Shown here: piece after piece, positions 35,001-50,000 of the stretch
How the letters are laid out: each line of letters starts with the position of its first letter
Numbering within the stretch: the stretch's first letter is position 1
Origin: Dryomyza anilis
Lineage: Eukaryota > Arthropoda > Insecta > Diptera > Dryomyzidae
Length of the DNA stretch: 64,000 bases
Assembly (NCBI GenBank): GCA_951804985.1
Contig: OX638130.1
Coordinates: forward strand, 105,226,040 to 105,290,039
Direction: 5' to 3'
Program-made: the position numbers and the translations under genes
The notes under the pieces: generated by a model
The model's input: only the letters and a program-made list of their open reading frames with translations
Told to the model about the DNA's origin: nothing
Databases searched by the model: none

Positions 35001-38000
35001 TTTACATTTCATTCATAGCACTTTCGCTTTTTGTTTTGTTGCTATTGCACACACTGTATCATATCATTGTTGGTATCATTTGGAAATTGTGTTTGACATC
35101 AATACGCTTTAAATTATTGTAAATATTATTTAATTTTTTTACAAAATTTGTTGTTCTACTTTAAAAACAAAATCTGTTCGCTTTGGCGCTATTTGGGAAC
35201 GAGTAATGGCAATTTTTTGTGTATTAGAAAACCTTTCTATATCTGTGTAATCCTTCCTGTAGCTATTTATTTTAATGATTTTCGTATTTTTTTTTTTATT
35301 TGACAAAATATTTTTTTTAGTTTTTTACTATACTAAAGTTTAGTTTTAAACCACAATTGTGAGACAGGTAGTTACTGAACAGTTTCGAGATCATTCTTAA
35401 GTCGTTACCAATTCGAAATACGGATTATAATGTCGAATATTTGTTAAACTGCGTATATAGTATATGCAAAGGCAATTTCAGGTGAACTAAAAACAAACAT
35501 ATTTATTTACAAATTATAAAAGATAACGATCAATCAATCATCTATAATATTATTTTAAAAATGATATTATAGAATGTATTTTCGTGGTGCCATAGTTGCT
35601 ATAGATTATTGCTATTCAAATGTGTAGGTTTAAATAAATACTTAGATAGAGCTTGTTGCACAATTACACAGTGGAAATCAGAAAAGTTTACAAAACTTTC
35701 AAATTTTTTATATCCTTTTACAAATCACAAAAAAAAATTTTTTCTGTCACTTAGGTTATCAAGGGTTTTAGAGAACTCAAGAACCAATTGCGAAAAAATA
35801 GATATGGATTTATAAAATAAACAATTCATTACGTCAACTATCGATTTATCGATATACAAATCGGAAATAGGGTTTTTGACCTTCCAATGGGTACCATTCG
35901 ATTTCCAATGATGTCTGCTATCGATTTCTGCAATCACATTTTGTCGGTCTTTTTTCACTTTTCTCCCATTTTTGCCCACTCACTCCCGTTTTGGGGGTCG
36001 GAGCCACTTCAAAGGGGTATCTAATTATGTCCGTTATCGATTTGCAAAATAAAAAAAATGTTAGGTCATAGGTACTGAAATTAATGAAAATGTCAACACC
36101 ATTACAAGTTCGACTTCTTTAAACGGTAACCATGCGATTTATGCCTTAAATGGTATTGCGCAATCAATCAGCCTAACCAATAAACGAAATAATGTCGACT
36201 TTAAAGAAAGTATCAGCTTTTCGACAAATAAATATTAGAGAAATTTGTCGGAAAAGCTGATACTATCTTTAGAGTGGACTTTATTTCGTTTATTGGTTAG
36301 GCAGATTGAGAAAATATGTTGTCATTCTTTAACCGATATCCATTATTTTCATTCAAATAATTGTTATTAATATTGGTCCATTTTTTGTGATTTAGGGTGG
36401 GTTGGAAAGACTCTTTACCGATATAAAACCAAAATTAAACTATTTTTTTATTACATAATAAGTGTCGGTGGATGTTTGTTTTGAACTTGTCAATGATCCT
36501 TTTTCCAATTCCGCCCACATTCTACATGACGATTACAATGTTTAATATGATCCTTTGTTTTTATTATTACAACAAGAGTTACAGCATTTTTAAAGTTTTG
36601 GTTATACGGGAAGTCGCACGCCCCTTAGTCCAATCCCGCCCACATTTGGCAAAAAGATAAACAATCTCAGTATACATCACTAGGTCAAATTTCATTTCCG
36701 TTTAATGATTTTTATGATAAGAAATACTTCTAACTTCATATTATGTGATCAGAACGTTCAAAATGCATGGCAAATATGATTTTTTCTCAATTAAAGTCAA
36801 ATATTTTTTTGAAATTTATTTTAAGGACTGCGTCGAATAAAATTGTCCGTTACATATCATCCCATAATGTGCCATTGCAAGATTCAAATTAAAAAAATTT
36901 GATCATAGTAGCTCTGAATTAAATGGCAGAAAATAATTTGTGTCATTTATAGTCAATACAAAATTTATTTAACGCAATGGCAAACAAAGTGCGAGAAAAT
37001 ATAATTAAAATTTTTTAAAAACAACCTAGTTGGTCTTTTAAAAAAATTGCCAAGGAGGTAGGGGATAACCCTAAGACCATTTCTCGCGTTATCAACCGCT
37101 TTAAGGAAGACCTGAGTATTGATCGGAAGAAAGGTTCTGGTAAAAAAAAGGCCCACATGATCGTGAAAAGTCGAAGAAGGTTGTGAATATTTTAAAGAAA
37201 GATCCAAGCATATCTGGAAGGAAATTGTCGAGAAAGGCGGATTGCTCAGAATCTTTCGTGCGCAGGACTAAGAAAGAAGCTGGGCTGAAGACGTACAAGG
37301 TCCAAAAAGTTCCGGTTAGAAATGCCGTCAAGAATGAAACCGCAAAACAACGAGCTAAAAAGCTGAACCAAATTTTTTTAAAAAATTCGATTGCTGCATA
37401 ATGGACGACGAAACTTATGTTTTAGCGGACTTTTCTCAGCTACCTGGGCAGGAATTTTATACAGCCGATTCTCGAAGAAATGTCGCTGAAAAATTCAAAT
37501 CAAAAAAAACCAAATTCCCAAAGAAATTCCTTGTTTGGCTGGCAATTTGCAGTTGTGGAAAAAGGAGCAGCTCATTCGTGACATCGGGTACAATTAATAG
37601 CGAAATATATGTGAAGGAATGCTTGTAAAAGAGATTGCTTCCATTTTTACGCCAACATGAAGTGTCCACATTTTTTTGGCCTGACCTCGCTTCATGTCAC
37701 TACAGCAAAACGGCCTTAGAGTGGATCCAACAAAATGCAGTGATTTCGGTGCCTAGAGAAGTCAATCCACCAAACTGTCCAGAACTCAGGCCGATTGAGA
37801 GATACTGGGCTTTAGTAAAAAGAGAGATGAAGACAACAAAAAAAGTGGCCAAAGACCTTCAAGACTTTAAAAGAAAGTGGTGTTCAGCAGATTTGAGGGT
37901 GTCGGACACTACCATTACAACATTAATGGAAGGGGTGCCGGAAAAATTAAAACTTTTTATTAAAAAATATTAATTTCTGGTTTTTTTATATATTTTTTTA

Positions 38001-41000
38001 AATCTAAAAATAATTTGCAAAATAAAATATTTTATCCTATAAAAATTCGATTACTAGATTTCTAGATTTTTTCATTTTTGTAGCGGACAATTTTATTCGA
38101 CTCAGTCCTTAGTACAAAATTGAGGCAATATATAAAATACTGTAGTTTCGTTGTTTTAAATCCGATAGAAAATCTAATAGTACAATTTGAAAGGTAATTT
38201 GTTTGCGAAAGTATGCCACACATTGCATTGATGACAAGTGGTTCAAAGTACTGACAATTAACCAAACAGTTTTCCTTTTTTTGAGTTGTAACGCCCGTCA
38301 CAAAAAAAAAATAGTAAAAGTTATTTTGCGAACTATTTTGCAAACCTACAACTGGGAAAATTTGTAAAAGAAAAGATTTTTATCGTATCTATTCATTTAT
38401 TATAGTCTTTGGGTCTCAAAGATATTCCAGATGGTTGCTATATCCATCCAAAATATTGTAACGCCCGTCACAATTAACAATCGTCTTAATACAAAAAAAC
38501 TGGAAAATTATATATTTGTTAATATATGCATTAATAATCAATTATATTATTATTTAACCATAGGAAAAGTAGTAAATATTCCAAAATATTCAATAAGCAA
38601 AGATAAAAGAGGGAAATTCCAAACCTTACAAAAAAATCATAAAAAATCCCAAAAAAAATCATTATTTTCGAAATGCGAAAAATATGTATGTAAGCTTGAA
38701 AAGGAAACGGACTAAAAATGAAATGTTTAGTTTTCAACATAAATTATATGTCGACGGTGTGCCTAAAAATAACGATTTACCATTCTTACCACTAAAATTT
38801 GTTTTTTTTTCATCAAAAAATTGCAATTCATAATTTGAATTTTCATGTATATTTGTATAGAATTCGTACAGGTAATGCTCGTCACAAAATGTGTAACACC
38901 CGTCACAAGTTTTGATACTTTATAAATCAGTGATCAAAGTAACCATTTCAGAATTTTATTATAGAGGGGAGAACTCCCATTATTAATGTAGTAATTTAGA
39001 TATACTTATTCTCCATAGTCCGATTAGTTTAGCTAAAATTTAATACTTTGTGGATATAGGACCTATTGCAAAAGTTTTTTTAAACATGCATAAAGGTCCA
39101 TAAGATCAATGCTCTGCATCTTAAAAATATATCTATCATTTATTATTAATCAAATGAGAAGGTTTTTAATCGTACGAATGTAACGCCCGTCACAATGGAA
39201 TGCCTCAGCTGGCATTAATACAAATAATTTGAAATCATCAATATCGGTTATTCCGTTTATATTTTATTACGTTTTTTCTCAATAGACGTAATACAATTGT
39301 AATGCATTGCGATTTCACTACTGTTGTTATTCTAGGATTATGCACTGAACTTTATGTATGAAAAATTTTACTTCCGCTTGTCTGATTCTTTTCATTTTTT
39401 GAACATAGTAAGAGACTATCTAACTAAATACAAAAATTCTCTTATTTATATAACGAAATACAAAAATTACAGTTAAATATGTGGCATAAATCTACATTTT
39501 GCAAAAAAAAATTGAAATTTAATATATGAAATGTGCCACTCCCTGAATTGCAATTCCGCCCATTTTTGGACTAGTGTAAGGTGCAGCCATAAATAAGTGT
39601 TAAAAACATCTTTTTCAATTTTCATATAAGAAAAGTTAAATATGTGGCATATTTTCATATTTTCTTAATTTTTCACAGAAAGATGTGTATAAATAATAAC
39701 TATATGAATCCAAAATTTCATTCATTTATCTCTGTTAACAATGTCAGGGTTATACAATAAACTTTTACATATGAAACTGCCACTCCCCCTTTTCCAATTC
39801 CGCCCATTTGTATAAAAGCTAACTATAAGCTAACTAAGTTCAAAGTTTCGTTTATTTATCTCTTAAACTTCAAAAGTTATAGGCTAATAAGTGCGAACAT
39901 TATTTGTATGACATGCATATTTAATAGTGCCACGCCCTTTTCCGATTTCACTCATTTTTATACTATCCAAGGATACAAACATAGTGTAATTATATCCAAA
40001 GTTTCGTGAAAGTATCTCTTAAAATACATAAGTTATAGGCATTGAACTTTCGTTAGTAAAAAGTGCCACTCCCCCTTTCAAATCCGCCAATTTTTTCACA
40101 ACAGCAAGATACACCTATTAACTAATTGTATTCAAAATTTTGTCCATTTCTCTTTTGTACAATAAAAGTAACAGCTTTCTGAGACGCAAAAGTGCCTTCT
40201 GATCCCCTGTGCTACGTCGGGCTATGAACACCCTTTCCAAATGTCATGTTCCTAGGTCTAAGGGTTTGGGCTGGGCGTTGATAGATCAGGCAGTCAGTCA
40301 GTCAATCAGGACTTGTTCTTTTATATATACAATAAATAAATAGATTAATGATTAATATTTCGTCACCTGAGAATTAGATTGCTTCATACACCATTGGCTC
40401 AGTTTCAAGTTAAACGAAAGATGGTTTACATTAATTTTATCAAAATATGCAACATAACTATGTTCGCAATTAATTGCGGAATATATATTTTATACAAAAA
40501 TATAAACTTTCATATATTTTTATGGAATACACCCAGAAAAAAATGCTATATAAATGATAGTTTTTTACTATTAAAAATATTCAATAGGATAAATTATTAT
40601 TTTAATCGGAAAATACCATTAAATACTAGAAAATACCATGACATTGCCATTGAGTTTATATGAACATTTTGTGTATACTATTAAATCAATAATTGAGGTA
40701 ATTTTTTTCTGGGTGTACGTCTTAAGTTATTATTAACGATAATGAGATTTTTGTTTTGTGCTCCTTATCCAGTTTTAAATTTCTTTCACGTGTCTTTGAA
40801 AATAGTAAGACGACCGATGTTTATTATCAAAATTTAAGTTTGATCAAAATTGTAGATAGAAGGTTTTAAATATAAATTTACAATGTGTTTTTTTTTCAGT
40901 GTAACACACAATCAGCAGCTTAAACCCACATCGTTAAAATGTTAAATACAGCAGCTCTTACGCTCACTGTAAGACTTCTGTTAAAATGTTAACTACCTCG

Positions 41001-44000
41001 AGTGCTAAATATTTCAACTTGTAGATACAGCCATCAATATTCTCCAAGTTGTATGTGCTGCTGCTGCCATTGTGTGAAATACACTCTTCTTAAATACACA
41101 TTTTCGCTCCTTTTGTTGTTGTGTCATTTTGCTGTTTACTCTTCACAGAGATGATTCCTCTAGTTGACTTTCAGTCGCCGCGCGATCAACATGCGGCACC
41201 CACAGATATTGTGAATTTTTTCACTTGTCGTTTGTTTTTTTTATTTACTTAATAAATAATTATTATATTTTTAACCTATTCTGGTAGTGCATATAATGTG
41301 TTGTGTATTATGATTCAGAAAAACATCGGCATTTGGAAAAATAAAAATATTTTATGTGTTTTGTTATTAAATTGAAAGTTTTGTATTCATTCATCTCATT
41401 AAAAGTATTTTTTTTTTTTTGCACTCACTGTAAAAGAAAATCGTGCACAGATTTTTAATTTACATTTTTGAATATGTTGGAAGTGAGAAATTTTGTTGGA
41501 AGGTTCTTTAAAGAGCCGCGCGGTGTTTATGACATTGAAGTAAATATTTTAAAACATTTTTGTATTTGTATTAATTAGATAAAAAAAATTATAGCTATTA
41601 AATATATTTAAATAGAAACTTTGAACTTTAATTGATGCATAGAATTTGCTATCAATCGCGAGAAATCATTTAGTTAATGGCATAGAATCATTCAGTATAT
41701 AAATTTGACATGCGGGTTAAACCATATTTTTATGTACCACACATGGGATATTCTCTTTTATAAAATTTTTCATTATTCATACATTTTCAAATTCAATTCT
41801 AGTAGAATAATTTTTCATGTGTATGTATATTTCAAACTAATATTGCAATTTTAAAGGAAAAAAAAACGAATACATTTTATGAAAAACTTATAAAATAAAA
41901 TTTATTTAAAAGTAGTTGATAAATTATAAAAACCGAAATCATTGAAATTGATCAGATGTTGAATTAGAGTATTGGAATTTATTAAAAAAATGTAGTTGGT
42001 TAATTCTATTCTACAAAAATTAATGATATACAATATTTTTTCAATTGTATTATGTAGTATTCAATGATATATTACCGATTAAAATAATCTTACTGACTAA
42101 TTTAAATACCAAAAACTATTGAAACAATTTAAAAAAAAATATGAATTGTGTGATATTTTTTCTCAGTGTCAACTATGTTAAGAAAAAGTAAAGGTTTCAA
42201 ATTGCGACAAATCAGCATCAAGAATTATTTTTCATTACATTTTATCCATTTTATTTGTACTGAAATCGTTTCATTGTGATGCTATTTTTAAAATATTATT
42301 GTTTAATGTCTTATTGTTGTATTTATCAATTCATTTCCTTTCAATATAAATGAAATGCATAAATTGCAGTTATATTTGTCATTTATCTCAAAGCCTACAA
42401 TCGAAATATAAAATTTCCTAATTTATGGGTATTTCCTAGGGTTCCATAAGGGACATTCGTACGTTTAAAACTTTGATTTCTCGAAGGAAAATTAATGAAT
42501 TTACTTGATTTGTTTTGGTGCTAGTAGTATTTCAATAGGAATACCCATCTACTCTAAATTAGAGAATTCTATATAAAAGATGAAAATATATAAATGAAAT
42601 AGTGTTCGATCCGGACGAGACAAAAAAGGAATTGCATGTCGAGGTTCATATGGAATGTCTAAAAAGCCAAGAATTTTGCATACACAGAAAAAAATAATCG
42701 ACACAACCGATATTAATTGCATTCATTAATCAATCCAGCAATTAAATTCACTAACTTAATGAAAATATTTGCTATTCTTCGTTATATAAGCAATTGTGTT
42801 CGCTAATATGATCATTTGTACGTCAATGCAGCAAATAATTTAGTCGGTGTTGTTTTAGCAAATATAATTGCTGAAATTGCGCCGACTAATTAATTTGCTG
42901 CATTGACGTACAAATGATCATATTAGCAAACGGAATTGCTGATTTACGAAAAATGGCAAATGTTTTCATTAAATTAGTGAATTTCATTGCTGAATTGATT
43001 CGACGTAGATTATTTTATAAAATACTTTTTGCATACAAATTATTTTTTGAATTATTTAAAAATATAGCTGAGTTAATTTACTTTTTTTTGTATCTGCACA
43101 CTTTGTTCCTAACGTTTATAGATATCTCGTAATAAATCACAGAATAATTCCGAACGTTCTGTATGAAAATTGGCACTAAGATTTTTTGCTAAAAAATAAT
43201 TTTATATCTGACAGGATTAATAATCATTATTACGAAATAAAAAGTGATGTACGAATCGAATTTCCAGATGTTCTTTTAAAAATTTTAATTTTTTACTTTT
43301 TTTGTGAATTTAATTTTTTTTGTTATGATATTTTTTTAAAATTTGGGACTCAAAGTTCCGAACGTGACAAATTTCAATTAGCTGTTTGAAAAAAATTAGT
43401 TATTTTGTCTGTTACTGGATGATTAAAAATAATTTTCTTATTTATCATTAGATTCTAAGTGCTAATAAATATAATTAAAAAATAGTCTAAAAAATTCGAA
43501 GTTTAAATTTAAATATTTTAAAAGCTCAAAGAAGTATTAGCATTCAGTAGTATATTAAAATTAGTCTTGACAATTAAAAGATTAATTGCGTTTAACGTTT
43601 TTTGAAAAACTAGTTTTCAAGAGTACTGTATTTTTTTAATTTCAGGAAGTGCGTGAAATGCCAAAAATTTCGTTTGCAATTTTCATAAAAAACATTACGT
43701 TATCGAAAAATAACTGAGCACGCGCGAATTTTATATAATTGATGTATAGGATATCTGTACACCCAGATAAAAATACTATATAAATAATAGTTTTTTACTA
43801 TTAAAAATAATCAATAGGATAAATTATTATTTTAATCGGAAAATACCATTAAATACTAGAAAATACCATAACATTGCCATTGAGTCTATATGAAAGTATA
43901 TATTCCGCCCTATCGAGAAACGCGTCGGGAGACATTTCCGACGGAATTGACAAAAAAGCAATCGAGCAACTCACAGTTATACGACGTATATTCGAAAATT

Positions 44001-47000
44001 TTCATCGGAAACATATCAATCGAGTTTCCCGTCGTGTCAACATTTACTGTCAAATTTGCTCACATTTTATTTTTATGTGAAAATATGAAATTTTAGATTT
44101 TTAGTAATTGATTGCGGAAATAAAGTAGTTTAAATTGTGCATATAGTTAAAAAACGAGTTATTTCGACTGCTTGGATGTTGGAAACTTGCTAAAATTGCT
44201 ATGAAAATTTAACTATTTAAGTACCTACTGTCGTTAGCATTTAAAAAATGCATTAAAAAAATAAAATTACATTCGTTTTGTATTTGCAGTCATTTTAAAA
44301 TGTCAAATAGAGTACGTTCAATCAAAAAAATTGAAAACAAATTTAATTTTTACTTCGAATTTTGGCATTTAATATCGAAATTGAGAGGAAAACAATGTTG
44401 CGTTGTTTTATAAATGTTTCCCGTTCCTCGAAAAACTTAATTAAATTTTATTTTCCGTCGGAAGGAGAACAATCCGACGAGCTTCCGTTCATCGGGAACC
44501 TCGATTGGGCTGATTTTTTATATACTATTAAATCAATAATTGTCCTATTGACCAATTTTAATGAGATTTCTGGGAATTTTTTTCTGGGTGTAGGAAAAAT
44601 CGTGTTGAGTAGTGTTTTTAATACAGTACACATTTTTATAATATTATTTTTAACCACGGTGCTCTAGAAGCAATCCCAAGTAGGACAAAAATGGGTATAA
44701 AAAGTACAAATAGGGTTATATTCATCATCATTTCTAGTTTGAAAATTCGTTTGAACCAAAATCATACCGTTTCCTTTTCTCAAGTTATCGTCATTTACAT
44801 TCAAATTTAACGTTTTTTTTTTGAATTTATCTCTATTTCTTATTACAAATATATTTCACAGTGCGGCAAAATGGAAACTTTTTTAATTGAACTTGGCATT
44901 TTTTTATTTTTTTTTTATTATATGGTCTACTGATAAAAAGTGTAGTATTTTCTTATACACCTACATGTCTGGGTTGGGCGCTTTGCGGTCCGAAAGGGTT
45001 CAGAGGATAAGAAATATAGTTCCTCATTTTGTAGCGAAATGGTTCATAGTACGTTTCCATTGTCTAAGGAACGATTGATTATAGGGAATAGATAACTTTT
45101 CAATTAATTAATAACATTTAGCATAAAAGTAGTAGTTAAGGGTCGATTTTACAATATCCAGTTAAGTGTTGTTTCAATTCCATTTATTCTGTGGGTAACT
45201 CTTAGTTAAAGTGGCAATTAGTGCTTAACCGAAGATGGTGAAAATAGCACTAAGTACATATATAATAAGACAAAAAAAAAATAAAAAGCGGATTAGATCG
45301 TGCCTAGAATGAGAAAAGACGAAATGTCTAAACTTTTTAAAACAAAGGAAGACACAGAAATTCTATTATATAGTTAAAAAATAATAAATCTTCAGCTTCA
45401 TGCAAATCTTTAAAAAATATTTATCTGCAATTTAACTAATTTTTACCAAATTACTAAAAGTAAATTACTTTGTAAAATAATTTTAAAAAATCCAATCATT
45501 TGAAACATTTTCTAATTTTAAAGCATTAATATAAATAAAGTCTTTGTTTTATTTGTGTATCCTGAGTACATAAATGAGTCAGAAACATAAAAACTCTGCG
45601 GTTTCATGTTTGGTTTTAAATTCTAGAATTTAAAATCAGGTTTATATAGCTTTATTGAGTTTTTTTTTTATTTTTTGAGATGATTCTTTGAGTTGCTTGT
45701 ATATTTTTGTATTGCTTGCATGTAACATAAACTAACTTTCAATCCCACTTAAATTAATATTTAATAACGTTTCGGTTTATATCAACTATATCTATTCTTA
45801 AAATTTGCACTCTTCAGACACGTCGCCGTTTTCAGGATGGCATACGTTGTGTTGACTTTGTGCTCGCCTATCCGGGCGATGATTACAAATTGGATAACCT
45901 AAAGAAACGCGAGATTTTCGAAGCGAATTTAGAAAAGGAAGGGCTGCATCTGGAACATGACAATACGCAGCGCATACATTTCGTGAAGCTACATGCGCCC
46001 GTTGAGGTTTTGTGTCACTACAGCGAGGTGCTCAAAATTAAAATGCCCATTAAAAAGGTAACATATTTAATTAAATTAATATTTTATTCAATTATTAATA
46101 AATTACATATTACTTATAGATACCTGGTGAAGATCTGCTGCACGATGATAGTTTTCATTTTGCCGATCATATAAGCGGTTTCTGTGGTCGTTTGTTTAGC
46201 TCTGTGCGTCTGAATCCAGAGAAATTCCCACCACGTGACAGACGAATACATTGTGAATTTTCGCAAAACTATCAGAAATTGTAAGTTGTATATGGATCTT
46301 AATGATATCAATGTCGACGTAGTAGTGCTCATCGTTCCATCTGATTATGTACTCATTTTCAACACATATCGGGTCATAGATTTTTCGAAGAATCTTTCTC
46401 TCGAACGCTCCTACCCGAGACAAAATTTCTGACATTATTCTGGAATATTTGGGGCATATTTCCGACAAACGCACAGCTAAATGAAATATCTTATTTTGGG
46501 AATGGACAGAAAACAGACAGCTTTTGATACAAACTCCGCCTTTTGTCTGTTTAAAATATGTCGAAAATATGTTTCAAAACTACATCGACCCTGCCAAAAA
46601 TGTTGTCTGGGGGTAAAGCTCGATCATCGGTGTTGGCAAGCGTTCATTCCTCAGTGCCATAGAGGAGGACTGGCATGATGAGTGGCTTATAGAACGCAAT
46701 TTGTGTCTGTCGAGAAAGGGCTCTTTTGCTCCTCAATTGCCTACTGAGCCCAAAGTAACACCTGTTGGCAGTTGGAACTTATTCTTCGGCTAATCTCAAG
46801 ACTGAAATTCTTATTTTTCTTGATGCTGGTACATAAGTAGACGAATTCCTTCACGACTTCGAAAATGTGATGTTCTTCAATAGTGACGTACTGTCCAAGA
46901 AGCCGGGACTCTTTGTTTGTTGACACCTGGTTCTTTTGCCCTCTTACGAGGACAAAATGAAGATCCATTCGACGCGATTCCCATTCGACGTAAGACCCAT

Positions 47001-50000
47001 TCGACGCGATTCCTTCTCTAAACTGAAGAATGCTGCACTGTCTGCTCGTATGATCTGCCTGCCCAATGATGTCGATATCATTACCATACCCGGCAGCATG
47101 ACACTCTTGTTGAAGATTCGTCTTGCGGCGAAATCGATCAACCTCATTCCATTGTCGAAGGGTTTGTCGTGGAGGTTGAATTTGTCAACTGTTGGAAGAA
47201 AGAACCCACCTTGGCATTCTGATTTTCATTCTGCTACCTTTGATATATAATTCAGTCAGAGCTAAAATGCTTCTAAGAGACTTATTAAGAAGTCTGGATA
47301 AAGTTTTCCGGACAGTACATGTTCGTACAAAACATTTATGACATCGTTCATATGTTGAACAGAACTCTCTATGCTTTGATGGGTCGAATTCTGACTGGAG
47401 TCGAACTACGGAATTTTCAAGTTCCTGTCTGAAACGTGCTACCCAATCGTTCGTTAAATTTAAATTAACTCGAGAGTATATTCATGAGGATAGTCGTTTC
47501 CAATCTGCCTACAAATTAACACTGGCTTTTCATGTAGACAGTCGTCAAATCTTGGCGGAGAGGAGTTCTTAACCTAGGCACCGAGCAATAACGAAAGAAC
47601 AGAGCAGATAAGAAACACAATTTTAAAATTTGGAATAATGACACAAGTCGAGATATGTTATGATTCTTAAGGCTCGAATACACGATACAGAAATTAGCTA
47701 GAGATAGAGAAACAAATTTACCGTAGTGTTTACACAACTCTATGAGATTTTTTGCTTTATTTTGCTCTATCTCTAGCTATTTTCTCTATCGTGTAAACTC
47801 GCCCTTAGAACTTTTATTCAGACAGTTCAACGTCGAGTGTGCAATAAGAATATAAGTCTAGTTGTGTGGTAATTTCATGTACCAAGTGCGACAAATGGAG
47901 TTATTCTGTTAGGTTTTGGCCATATATCTTTCATGACAAGGAAATGATAATGTTTGCCCTGTTAAGGGTTTATTTTTGTTTTGTATTTTCCTACTTAAAT
48001 CAATATAAAATTAAAATTTTGTTAGTGTAACAAATAAATTTGTTGTATCAAGTAATAATCTCCAATGTTTGTGAGAACGACTTTGCAAACTTATTAGTTA
48101 TGGCGAATGTTTTGATTTTTATTGAATCATTTTTATTATTCTTAAAAATTAATTAAATATAAAATTAAATAACTTATTTTACTAGTATATTATTTTCCAG
48201 TTCAAGTAGTTTTGTTTCATCAAACGCATCTTCATCTATTATAATATTATAACCTAATATACGGCGCACAATATAAAATACAAGAACCAAGCAGAGAGAT
48301 GCAACAGACGCCATAATCGGAGCAATGACTGCCATGTCAGCTTTGGTTTGGTCCATGGTAAAATGCAACATAACTATGGGCACAGTCATGTTTAAAATAC
48401 TCGTATCTATGGCTATTGTAAGGCAATCAGTGGAAGATCGGCATGCCACGTTGGTGAAGAAATAGGATACCAAGTAACCCAGCACAGGCAGTAGTACAGC
48501 CGCGATACCAATCTGAAAATGTAGTATTAAATTGTGAAAAAGCTTTTCATTTCAGTGTGTAAAGAAATCGTATATAATTTTGTCATTTGAATGACAAATA
48601 AAAACCACTTTATTAGTTCTATGAACCACATCCAATAATTTATATATAACTCTTTATTGCTGCAAGATAAAATAGTGATGTAAAGGCATTTATTGTTTAA
48701 TATTAAAGCACCTATCCATTGGCATCATTATTTAAAAATATTTTGCCAAACATTATTTGCCATTTGTTATTTGGCAAAAAAATGTTTTTAAATAATGATG
48801 CCAATCGATAGGTGCTTTAAAACAAACAATTAACGCCTTTACATCACTATTTTATCTTGCACCAATAAAGAGTTATAGCAAAAATACGTAGAAATTGGAA
48901 AAATTGAAAATCTTGTCTGCCAAAAGGGTGAATATTTTCGTTTTTTTGCTATAACTCTTTATTGGTGCCAGATTAAATAGTGTTGTAAAGGCATTAATTG
49001 TTTGATTTTAAAGCACCAATCGATTGGCATTTTGAAATATTTTGCCAAACATATATCTTGCAAATGATAAAAATTCCAAAAAAAAAAAATTACAATAATG
49101 ATGATGATCGATAGATGCCTTAAAAACAAACAATTCATGCCTTTACACCACTATTTTATATTAAACCTATCAAAAGTTATGGCAAAAAAACGAAAAGATA
49201 CGCCCTTTCGGCATGACAACATTTTCAATTTTTCGAATTCGATCTTTTCGTTTTGTCTTTTGTGGCTAGAAATATCCAACAAAACCACACATGATTTTGG
49301 CACAGTATACTAGAAGAAAAACTACACTAAAAAATGTTAAAAAAAAAACGCAAATTTCAAAAATTACACATTCTCCCCTTTGACATGATAGCGACGATAT
49401 AATTACTTACCTTTAGAGTAATGTCCTGAAAAGCGAACCAATTCATGCTAACCGTCAGCCCAACGAGACACAAACTGAGAAATATCGATAATGGTTTAAG
49501 AAATTTAAAAATAAATCGTGTCGTTTTTGGTATTAGTTTTCGTAATATGACTCCAATAGCTATAGCTACAACTAAAGCTGCAGACCCCAAAGCTAAGTAA
49601 AGAAACGGTAAATTTATCGTTGACTCATCATAAACAAAATTTCCCAACGCATAAATCCATATTGGTAGCATGCCAAGGGCCAATATGCTGTTTATTATTG
49701 TGATGGCAATAGAAAGATTAAGGTTTCCTTTTAAAAAAACAGTGCATATATTGGCGAGGCCTCCACTTGGCGAAAGCGCCGTAAAAAATAGACCAAGTTG
49801 TTGTTCTTTGCTGTGGCGCAATAATAAGTATCCGATACCCAGGCCCAGAGCAGGCATTATAATATATTGTGCGCAGAAGCTTATAAATGGTCCAATCGGT
49901 CGATAAATAATACTTTTTAAACGCTGCAAGTCCAAAACAGTACCAAGATTGATAAACATAAGTAGTACCAGCGCTGCTGCGCCGTATGTATATATGCTAT

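Noticed and set aside
38431..38715. 94-codon ORF between GTAACGCCCGTCACAA repeats
   Set aside because: Lys/Asn/Ile-rich, with an overlapping minus-strand ORF of similar length; kept only as part of the repeat region.
44362..44667. 101-codon ORF in the long ACACCCAG element
   Set aside because: Crosses the element's right end into host DNA, so cannot be an element gene as it stands; no transposase motif.
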